A stretch of DNA of 64,000 bases from Devosia sp. (lineage in GTDB: Bacteria > Pseudomonadota > Alphaproteobacteria > Rhizobiales > Devosiaceae), in the NCBI RefSeq assembly GCF_028290625.1, contig NZ_JAQGJM010000019.1:103466-167465 (forward strand), written 5' to 3'. Positions within the stretch are counted from its first letter, which is position 1; each line of letters begins with the position of its first letter. A program made the position numbers and the translations under genes. Below the pieces are notes generated by a model. The model did not search any database and was not told the DNA's origin. It saw only the letters and a list, made by a program, of their open reading frames with translations. Positions 58,409 to 64,000 of this stretch are shown in pieces.

Positions 58409-59326
58409 CTAATCCGCCTTGAGCCGCGCCCCGAACGGACCGCGCCGGACGGTGAGTTTGCCGAGGCCCTCCAGATATTCCACGTGCGCGGTCACGGTCA
58501 TCCGCGCCGCAATCCGCAGTGCCAGGCCGATATTCGGATAGACCGCCGACACTACCTTGCCGAGGCTATCCGCCCCCGCCTTTACGGCCGCCAAAACCTG
58601 CTCGTTGCGCGCCTCGCGATGCGCCTTGAGCGTCCTAGCATAGCCCACCCCATCGGCGATCGGGCCGCCATGCGCCGGTACGTAGTGGGAAAATTCCAGC
58701 GGGATCACCTTGTCCAGCGACGCCAGATAATCGGCCATCGATCCGTCCGGCACCGAGACCAATGTCGAATTCCAACCCATGATGTGATCGCCGGTCAGCA
58801 ATGTCGGCGTTCCCACCAGCCCGAATGCCAGGTGGTTGGCGCAATGCCCCGGCGTCGTGTGCACGCCGATGCGCACCCTGCCTACCTCTAGCACCTCGCC
58901 ATCGGCCAGCTTTCTGTCCGGCACCAGGTCCCAGTCGCAAGAATTCTGGATCGGGTTGCGCTCGAAACGCCGCAAGGGCCGGGAGGGCCGATGCCGCCCC
59001 TCGAACCACAGCGGTACGCCCCATACGTCGGCCAACCGCCGCGCCGAAGCGCTGTGGTCGCGATGGGTATGGCTGAGGATGATGGCCTCGATCGACCGTC
59101 CCGCCACCGCGCGCTCCAGCGCCGCTTGATGAGTGGCACTGTCCGGACCGGGATCGATCACCGCGACGCTGTCATGGCCGATAATAAAGCTGTTGGTCCC
59201 GGTGAACGTATAGGCGCTGGCATTGGGCGCCGTAACCCGCACCAGTCCTGGCACGACGGGCACGGCCTCCCCGGTCTGCGGATCGAAGTCGGTATTGAAG
59301 ATCAGGGCCGGGGCAGGGGATGCCAT
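58409..59326 (-). CDS. MBL-fold metallo-hydrolase
   Basis: 305 residues. The zinc motif His-Thr-His-Arg-Asp-His is near 86-91, then His in Thr-Pro-Gly-His-Cys-Ala-Asn-His, Asp in Leu-Thr-Gly-Asp-His-Ile-Met and a late Pro-Ala-His-Gly-Gly. It is glyoxalase II/LACTB2-like, with the extra C-terminal domain of that group. May hydrolyse thioesters or RNA; not resolvable. Convergent with the DUF1499 gene by 7 bases. Confidence 0.91.
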   Translation of the reverse strand: MASPAPALIFNTDFDPQTGEAVPVVPGLVRVTAPNASAYTFTGTNSFIIGHDSVAVIDPGPDSATHQAALERAVAGRSIEAIILSHTHRDHSASARRLADVWGVPLWFEGRHRPSRPLRRFERNPIQNSCDWDLVPDRKLADGEVLEVGRVRIGVHTTPGHCANHLAFGLVGTPTLLTGDHIMGWNSTLVSVPDGSMADYLASLDKVIPLEFSHYVPAHGGPIADGVGYARTLKAHREARNEQVLAAVKAGADSLGKVVSAVYPNIGLALRIAARMTVTAHVEYLEGLGKLTVRRGPFGARLKAD

Positions 59327-59421
59327 TGCGCGAAATATTCCAACGGATTATGAAGTTCGGGTTCTGAATCGAGATGCTCCCGGGAGGGGTGCCGGTTCAC
59401 CAGATGCACGGAAGGTATAAA

Positions 59422-60060
59422 ATGGCTGTGACTTTGACCACGCCCAATACGTTGCTCGGCACATTTCAGCCGAAATCGGACGCCGCCAAGCTCGCCATGG
59501 GCCTTGTCACCGTGGTTCTCGGCACCGCGCTGCTGACCGTCGCCGCCAAGATCAACGTGCCAGTCTGGCCGGTTCACATCACCCTGCAGAGCATGGTCGT
59601 TGCCGCTCTGGCTGCCGCCTTCGGCGCGCGCATCGGTGTCGCCACCGTCATGCTCTATCTGGTCGAAGGCCTGTCCGGCCTGCCGGTTTTCTCCACCGGC
59701 GGCGGGTTCGGCTACATCATGAGCCCGTCCTTCGGCTTCATCATCGGCTGGTTGCCGATGGCCTATATCATCGGCATGGCTGCCGACCGGGGCGCCGCCA
59801 AGCGCCCGCTGACCATGTTCGCCACCATGCTGGTTGCCGACGCTGTCTCCTTCGCTTTCGGTTTCGCCTGGCTGATGGTGGTTGCCAACCTGATCACCCA
59901 GGGTGGCGGCGCGCTGCCTGCCTGGCTGTCTGGCGGCAATCTGCTCACCGTGGCCTTCGATGGCGCCATCAAGCCGTTCATCATCTGGGACGTGCTCAAA
60001 ATGGCCTTCGCCGCGCTGACCGTCACCGGTGCCTGGAGCCTGTTCGGCGCCAAGCGCTGA
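59422..60060 (+). CDS. bioY: BioY-type biotin transporter substrate-binding component
   Basis: 212 residues from the ATG at 59422 after GGAAGG. Six membrane segments with the BioY signature Val-Pro-Val-Trp-Pro-Val-His-Ile-Thr-Leu-Gln and Ser-Thr-Gly-Gly-Gly-Phe-Gly-Tyr-Ile. It binds biotin for uptake; alone it can transport slowly, and together with an ECF energising module faster, but no such module is here. No BioR box was seen in the 95-base gap. Ends in a strong intrinsic terminator. Confidence 0.94.
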   Translation: MAVTLTTPNTLLGTFQPKSDAAKLAMGLVTVVLGTALLTVAAKINVPVWPVHITLQSMVVAALAAAFGARIGVATVMLYLVEGLSGLPVFSTGGGFGYIMSPSFGFIIGWLPMAYIIGMAADRGAAKRPLTMFATMLVADAVSFAFGFAWLMVVANLITQGGGALPAWLSGGNLLTVAFDGAIKPFIIWDVLKMAFAALTVTGAWSLFGAKR

Positions 60061-60080
60061 TCCCAACAAGATTATTGATC

Positions 60081-60109
60081 AAGGCCGGTCCTTCGGGGCC
60101 GGCCTTTTT
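60081..60109 (+). terminator. Intrinsic terminator of bioY
   Basis: AAGGCCGGTCC and GGGCCGGCCTT pair around a TTCG tetraloop with one G-T wobble, followed by a run of five T. It begins 20 bases after the bioY stop. Confidence 0.88.
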
Positions 60110-60177
60110 GTTTGTGCATCAGGCGGAACCCGCAGTGCCAGCGCACGTTGCTCCTGCAGTTCATCAGGAGAAGCGTC

Positions 60178-60432
60178 ATGGGTATCATCTGGACGATCAT
60201 TATCGGATTTGTCGCCGGCATCATTGCCAAGTTCATCATGCCGGGCAGCAATGAGCCCTCTGGCTTCATCATGACCACGATCCTGGGCATCGTCGGTGCC
60301 TTCGTCGCTTCCTATCTCGGCCAGGCCCTGGGCTGGTATGCGCCCGGCGAAGGCGCGGGCCTGATTGGTGCCGTCGTCGGCGCGATAATCGTGCTGTTTG
60401 TCTGGGGCATGATCGCACGCCGCCGCGCCTGA
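60178..60432 (+). CDS. GlsB/YeaQ/YmgE-family small membrane protein
   Basis: 84 residues from the ATG at 60178, after CAGGAG. Three hydrophobic helices with Phe-Val-Ala-Gly-Ile-Ile-Ala-Lys-Phe-Ile-Met-Pro-Gly and Leu-Ile-Gly-Ala-Val-Val-Gly-Ala-Ile, the signature of a small family induced by stress in many bacteria. Followed after 20 bases by the YidB-like gene, so likely one message. Confidence 0.9.
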   Translation: MGIIWTIIIGFVAGIIAKFIMPGSNEPSGFIMTTILGIVGAFVASYLGQALGWYAPGEGAGLIGAVVGAIIVLFVWGMIARRRA

Positions 60433-60452
60433 TCCGCACAGAGGAGACTGAA

Positions 60453-60944
60453 ATGGCTAAGGGAATGCCTTCCATGGTTGCCTTGCTCGGCCTGCTGGCC
60501 GTCGCCGGCTACCAGAACCGCGACAAGCTCGGCGGTCTGCTCAATGGTCTGGGCAACCAGCCAGCGGATCCCGCCAACCCCAATCGTGCACCCGGTGGGC
60601 TCGGCGATATTCTTGGCGGCCTCGGCGGGGCGCTTGGCGGCGCCTCTGCTGGTGGCGTGCTCAGCGGTGGGCTTGGCGACCTCGTCGATCGCTTCCGCGA
60701 AACCGGCCGCGGCGACAAGGCCGATAGCTGGATCAATACCGGCGCGACCAATGCCACTGTGGATCCAACAGATCTTGAAGAAACCCTGGGCGAAGACACC
60801 ATCACCGAGCTGACGCAAAAGACCGGCCTCTCGCGCTCCGACCTGCTCGAGCGCCTCTCCAGGACGCTGCCCGAAGCGGTCAATAACCTGACCCCCGAGG
60901 GCCGCCTGCCAACCGAAGCCGAAGCCCAGCGTTTCGCCGGCTAG
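60453..60944 (+). CDS. YidB/DUF937-family protein
   Basis: 163 residues, ATG after GAGGAG. Central low-complexity Gly/Leu region (Gly-Gly-Leu-Gly-Asp-Ile-Leu-Gly-Gly-Leu-Gly-Gly) then a helical YidB domain (Trp-Ile-Asn-Thr-Gly, Leu-Ser-Arg-Ser-Asp-Leu-Leu-Glu-Arg-Leu-Ser). Soluble, function unknown. Paired with the YeaQ-type gene; ends before a terminator. Confidence 0.88.
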   Translation: MAKGMPSMVALLGLLAVAGYQNRDKLGGLLNGLGNQPADPANPNRAPGGLGDILGGLGGALGGASAGGVLSGGLGDLVDRFRETGRGDKADSWINTGATNATVDPTDLEETLGEDTITELTQKTGLSRSDLLERLSRTLPEAVNNLTPEGRLPTEAEAQRFAG

Positions 60945-60991
60945 CTTTCGTTCAAGCCCCTTTGATCGCCATGGCCGAATCACGGCCAAAC

Positions 60992-61022
60992 AAAAACCCC
61001 GGCCTCTTGCGAGACCGGGGTT
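60992..61022 (-). terminator. Terminator of tRNA-Pro
   Basis: AACCCCGG and CCGGGGTT arms (60995-61022) with CTC and GAG completing the stem around TTGC. On the minus strand it is followed by TTTTTG, so it ends the tRNA-Pro transcript; it may also stop transcripts of the YidB-like gene. Confidence 0.8.
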
Positions 61023-61027
61023 CTGAT

Positions 61028-61104
61028 TGGTCGGAGTAGAGTGATTCGAACACTCGACCCCCTGCTCCCGAAGCAGGTGCGCTACCAGGCTGCGCTATAC
61101 TCCG
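61028..61104 (-). tRNA. tRNA-Pro, anticodon CGG
   Basis: 77 bases with encoded CCA. Acceptor CGGAGTA pairs with TACTCCG, anticodon stem CCTGC/GCAGG holds loop TTCGGGA with anticodon CGG, and the T arm GTTCGAATC is complete. All stems fit. Confidence 0.97.
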
Positions 61105-61248
61105 TCATGGGTCGTGAGCCCAAGGGGCTTGCGATGCGGCGGGTTATACCCGCGCTTCCCCTCCCGTTCAAGCGCTTCCACAGGTGAATTATCCTTGGCT
61201 CCGTCATTATTGCGAAGCACCCGCAAACCGTGTAGGAACCGCGCCAGT

Positions 61249-61323
61249 TGGGGCGTCGCCAAGCGGTAAGGCAGCGGCTTTTGATGCCGCCATTCCCAGG
61301 TTCGAATCCTGGCGCCCCAGCCA
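61249..61323 (+). tRNA. tRNA-Gln, anticodon UUG
   Basis: 75 bases with encoded CCA. Acceptor TGGGGCG pairs with CGCCCCA, discriminator G; anticodon stem GCGGC/GCCGC with loop TTTTGAT gives anticodon TTG; T arm GTTCGAATC complete. It is followed by a decayed, gene-poor stretch. Confidence 0.97.
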
Positions 61324-61859
61324 AATTCCATACAAATGTCCGCACCGCGAATAACTGCGACGCTTGAGCTTTAAGACTGCGACGCTGATTGCTAGTTGTT
61401 TGTCCGTCGAGCTCGTCTCCGGGTGACCCGGTGGGCTCCCTCTCAAAGGCCCGCAGGTTTCGAGAAAAGCAAAATTTTGCTGGTGGTCGGAAATCCAACC
61501 GGCAAGAGAGCTTGGCCCTAACGGCTCCAAATTCCGCACGCTCGGTGTTTCGATACAAGCATCACCTGACCGCCACTATCCTTTGAACGAAGGATTACGC
61601 AGTGGAAATCCTTGCTCAGGTGGCGGGGCTGATGGATTGTAGTATTTGACGATCAAAGATTGGTTCAAGGAGCTGAGATCATCGAGCAACGCATCGATTA
61701 TCTCAACGAATTGAGCGAGTTCGTCAGCCAGTAGGAGGAGGCAGCAAGGTCACTCCACGACCGCCCACACTGCCCGCGCGTTGACGAGGCATTCAGTCCG
61801 GGTTCAGCCGCCGAAGATGTATTGGGGCCAAACGCCGTCACCTATTTGGATCTTACTTT
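61324..61859. other. Decayed, lower-GC region after tRNA-Gln
   Basis: 536 bases without a convincing gene. A GTG at 61603, 5-10 bases after GAAGGA, opens a 15-codon frame ending at 61650; a shifted frame then runs to a TAG at 61735 and ends in helical-looking sequence (Gly-Ala-Glu-Ile-Ile-Glu-Gln-Arg-Ile-Asp-Tyr-Leu-Asn-Glu-Leu). This may be a frameshifted remnant of a small gene. No integrase or tRNA 3'-end duplication was found in the stretch. Confidence 0.4.
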
Positions 61860-62468
61860 ATGCGTCAGTCTCGTCCCTTGGCTTACACATTGCTCGCCGG
61901 CTCAATGTTCCTTGCTGCTGCCCTTCCGGCAATGGCCGCGCCCAATGTCTGTGCGTTCCGCGCCTATTCTGATGCTAGGGATCCGGGCGGCACCAATGTG
62001 CGGAGCGGCCCAGGCACCAGCTTTGGCATCGTTGATGTCCTCATGCCGGAAAAGGACGATAGCGACTATGTATGGTCGCCTGAATTTGCCGTGACCAAGT
62101 TCGAGAATGGCTGGTTCCAGATTGGCGATGCCACTGCAGGTCAATATGGCGATGGTCCCGAAGTGCAGGTCTTTAAAGGTCCCGGCTGGGTTTCGGCCAA
62201 GCTGGTGAAGTTCGCCATTGAGGACTGGAACCTGCGCGATGGCCCTTCATGGGATGCGAAAGTGATCCTGGAGATGGCCTCTGATACGCCTTGGTACATT
62301 GATAGCCTTCGGGTCCAAACCGTTCATGCCTGCGATGGCGGGTTTCTCGATGTCACGCTCGTCAACGACGCTAGCGACACGCGGCGCGGCTGGGTCAATA
62401 ATATCTGCGGCAACCAGGCCACCACATGTTCCATGGGCAGCGAACGCTTCGATGACGAGGCGGAGTAG
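61860..62468 (+). CDS. Exported SH3-like domain protein
   Basis: 202 residues. Signal peptide (Ala-Tyr-Thr-Leu-Leu-Ala-Gly-Ser-Met-Phe-Leu-Ala-Ala-Ala, cleavage after Ala-Met-Ala). Two bacterial SH3-like units: Thr-Asn-Val-Arg-Ser-Gly-Pro-Gly-Thr-Ser-Phe-Gly-Ile-Val and Trp-Asn-Leu-Arg-Asp-Gly-Pro-Ser-Trp-Asp-Ala-Lys. Four cysteines in the mature part may form disulfides. Such domains bind cell wall or protein ligands in the periplasm. No ribosome site and AT-richer surroundings; it lies between a decayed stretch and an insertion sequence. Confidence 0.8.
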   Translation: MRQSRPLAYTLLAGSMFLAAALPAMAAPNVCAFRAYSDARDPGGTNVRSGPGTSFGIVDVLMPEKDDSDYVWSPEFAVTKFENGWFQIGDATAGQYGDGPEVQVFKGPGWVSAKLVKFAIEDWNLRDGPSWDAKVILEMASDTPWYIDSLRVQTVHACDGGFLDVTLVNDASDTRRGWVNNICGNQATTCSMGSERFDDEAE

Positions 62469-62864
62469 CGCTCGCTATGTCGGTGACAGCCTGCCACGAA
62501 TGTTCAGGCAGCGCTCACTCGTCGTTGCAACGGCAGCTTTCAGGAACAGATGCCGGGCGGTCCGAATGACCTCTGTGGATGGCTCCCGCATTGCAAGAGA
62601 AAATTCGGTGTTCTGGCGCATTGGTCGGGTGCAGTCTTCTGTCCGGCCTGTTGATGCAGCCACTATAGACTGCTGGCCCTGATGGGGTCGGCGAACAGGG
62701 TCCCAATCTGAAATTCAGGCTATTGCGCCTCGGTCATTCGACGGGTTGTCCCTGTTTCCGGCCTGACCGGTTTCGCCATCACATCGCTTCGCTCTCACAA
62801 CCTCATGGAGCCGGTTGATCGGCTCGAACTGGATCTTGCTTCAAGATTCAATCTCTTCCTGGTT
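62469..62864. other. Gap between SH3-like gene and transposase, containing the IS left end
   Basis: 396 bases. From 62575 it belongs to the predicted insertion sequence (left subterminal repeat). No credible gene is present; the short frames on the minus strand lack ribosome sites. Confidence 0.45.
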
Positions 62865-63981
62865 TTACGCTGCAAGGCTTGGGGCATGGCGAGCCTGGTA
62901 GACCTCGCCGCGAGCCATGACCGCCCAGACCACGCGGGCCATTTTGTTGGCCATGGCTACGCTCGCAACACGCGCCGGCTTTCGGGCAAGCAACGCCAGA
63001 AGGTAGGGATCCGCAGCCTCGGGTTTGTACTTGGCCCGGCGGACCAGAGAGGTCGCGCCGATCACCAAGAGCTTTCTCAGATACCGATCACCCATCTTGG
63101 TGATGCGGCCGAGCCGGTCTTTGCCACCACTCGAGTTTTGCGATGGCGTGAGCCCGAGCCAGGCGGCAAACTCCCGACCCGAACGAAACTGTCCCGGATC
63201 AGCGACCGATGCTGCCAGTGCTGTGGCGCCAACCGGGCCGATGCCAGGAATGGTCGATAGTCGCCGCGCCACCTCGTCAGTTCTTTGCAGAGCAATGATC
63301 GCGCGGTCGATCGCCTGCAAACGGACATGGGTATCGAGGACCTGAGCACAGAGGAGATCGAGTATCTGCTTCGCCACAGCGGGCACTTCTGGTTCGACTT
63401 CACTCACCGCGATCTGGCGCGCCAGGCCAAGCGCCCGCTCTAAACCTACTGGGATGTCGATGCCGAACTCGGCCAGCAGACCGCGGATCATGTTCACCAG
63501 TTGCGTGCGCTGCTTGACCAGGAGGTCGCGTACCCGGTGCACCGACAATGCCGCCTGCTGCCCGGTCGACTTCATCGCCACGAAACGCATGGTGGGGCGG
63601 GTCACGGCTTCGCAAATCGCTTCGGCGTCCACAGCATCGTTCTTGCTGCGCTTCACATAGGGCTTTACATAGGCCGGCGGCATAATGCGGACCTCGTGGC
63701 CCAACTTTGTCAGCTCGCGAGCCCAATGATGTGACGTCCCGCACGCCTCAATGCCGATCAGACAGGGTGGCACCCTGGTGAAGAACGGCAGAACCTGCGA
63801 TCGCCGGAGTGTTTTGCGCACAACAACATCTCCAGACACATCAACAGCATGAACCTGAAAAACACTCTTGGCCAGATCGAGGCCCACGGTGGTAATCTGC
63901 ATGGCGGATGGCTCCTTTGCTCGGGTTGCCTGATAGCAAACCCACTTTGGCACTCAGATGCCGGGAGCGGGAGCCATCCAC
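62575..63981. mobile_element. IS110-family insertion sequence (IS1111-like)
   Basis: GTGGATGGCTCCCGC at 62575-62589 recurs inverted and without mismatch at 63967-63981, bracketing the transposase. Such subterminal inverted repeats mark the IS1111 branch of IS110. The distance, about 1.4 kb, fits the family. True ends probably lie a few bases outside each repeat, and the right end is only about 19 bases from the window edge, so it may be cut. Confidence 0.7.
62865..63902 (-). CDS. IS110-family transposase
   Basis: 345 residues from the ATG at 63902 with AAGGAG upstream. N-terminal DEDD nuclease domain (Val-Gly-Leu-Asp-Leu-Ala-Lys, Ile-Glu-Ala-Cys-Gly, Lys-Asn-Asp-Ala-Val-Asp-Ala-Glu) and C-terminal Tnp_20 domain with Ile-Pro-Gly-Ile-Gly-Pro and Ser-Ser-Gly-Gly-Lys-Asp-Arg-Leu-Gly, containing the catalytic Ser region. 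No frameshift, so it may be active. IS110 elements use a bridge RNA encoded near an end; none was folded here. Confidence 0.94.
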   Translation of the reverse strand: MQITTVGLDLAKSVFQVHAVDVSGDVVVRKTLRRSQVLPFFTRVPPCLIGIEACGTSHHWARELTKLGHEVRIMPPAYVKPYVKRSKNDAVDAEAICEAVTRPTMRFVAMKSTGQQAALSVHRVRDLLVKQRTQLVNMIRGLLAEFGIDIPVGLERALGLARQIAVSEVEPEVPAVAKQILDLLCAQVLDTHVRLQAIDRAIIALQRTDEVARRLSTIPGIGPVGATALAASVADPGQFRSGREFAAWLGLTPSQNSSGGKDRLGRITKMGDRYLRKLLVIGATSLVRRAKYKPEAADPYLLALLARKPARVASVAMANKMARVVWAVMARGEVYQARHAPSLAA

Positions 63982-64000
63982 CTCATCTGAAATGGGGGCG

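Noticed and set aside
59327..59421. BioR operator before bioY
   Set aside because: No TTATMKATAA-like palindrome is in the gap.
1..64000. CRISPR array, prophage or conjugation cluster
   Set aside because: No regularly spaced direct repeats, Cas proteins, phage structural genes or relaxase were seen; the repeats present are palindromic and scattered.

Overview
The window is a high-GC chromosomal segment of an alphaproteobacterium, most likely of the order Hyphomicrobiales and close to Devosia. This rests on the gene repertoire and gene order (ispH cluster, S49 peptidase-glyQ, NUDIX-TIGR02301, HDAC-xseB), on a GTTC-N7-GTTC type SOS box typical of Alphaproteobacteria, and on dispersed palindromes in many intergenic gaps. 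Genus placement is an inference; no 16S rRNA gene is present.

Layout. 1-4784: a cut GNAT gene, an apparently SOS-controlled SplB-like radical SAM protein, a DHA2 exporter facing a TetR regulator, a tautomerase behind two perfect TetR-type operators, and infA. 4977-16724: a CPA1 antiporter, a MarR-MFS pair sharing one palindromic operator, a CHASE4-GGDEF cyclase, an SDR reductase divergent from a TetR regulator, an MFS-moaB operon, a family 4-type uracil-DNA glycosylase and an exported TPR protein. 16729-29441: ispE, a polyprenyl diphosphate synthase, a TrmN6-like methylase, an S49 peptidase, then glyQ and glyS separated by 5.7 kb holding an AT-rich HEPN-like gene, an AraC-SDR pair and a LemA-DUF2207 operon.

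29615-46894: envelope and housekeeping genes, including the overlapping ispH-GNAT-rnhA operon, a PPDK-like enzyme with a shortened N-terminal domain, a TagO/VasI-like protein, a SleB hydrolase, YgfZ, a dihydroorotase with an altered metal motif, NUDIX, the YedK/HMCES abasic-site protein, hemerythrin and an FAD oxidoreductase. 47093-60944: a phosphatase, a RelBE-type toxin-antitoxin pair, aroC, tlyA-SCO, xseB-HDAC, a Sua5 enzyme, a CbpA-type DnaJ, pdxH, a DUF898-M48-DUF1499 membrane cluster, an MBL hydrolase, bioY and two small stress-type proteins. 61028-64000: tRNA-Pro(CGG), tRNA-Gln(UUG), a decayed stretch, an exported SH3-like protein and an IS110-family insertion sequence that runs close to the window end.

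Most of the window is chromosomal core. The two least ordinary themes are (1) two DNA-lesion-type proteins ending in beta-clamp-like pentapeptides (QMSLF on the radical SAM protein, QMDLF on YedK), the former also carrying an SOS box over its promoter, and (2) a set of dispersed, often nested palindromes in the gaps between genes. No CRISPR array, prophage or secretion-system cluster was seen.
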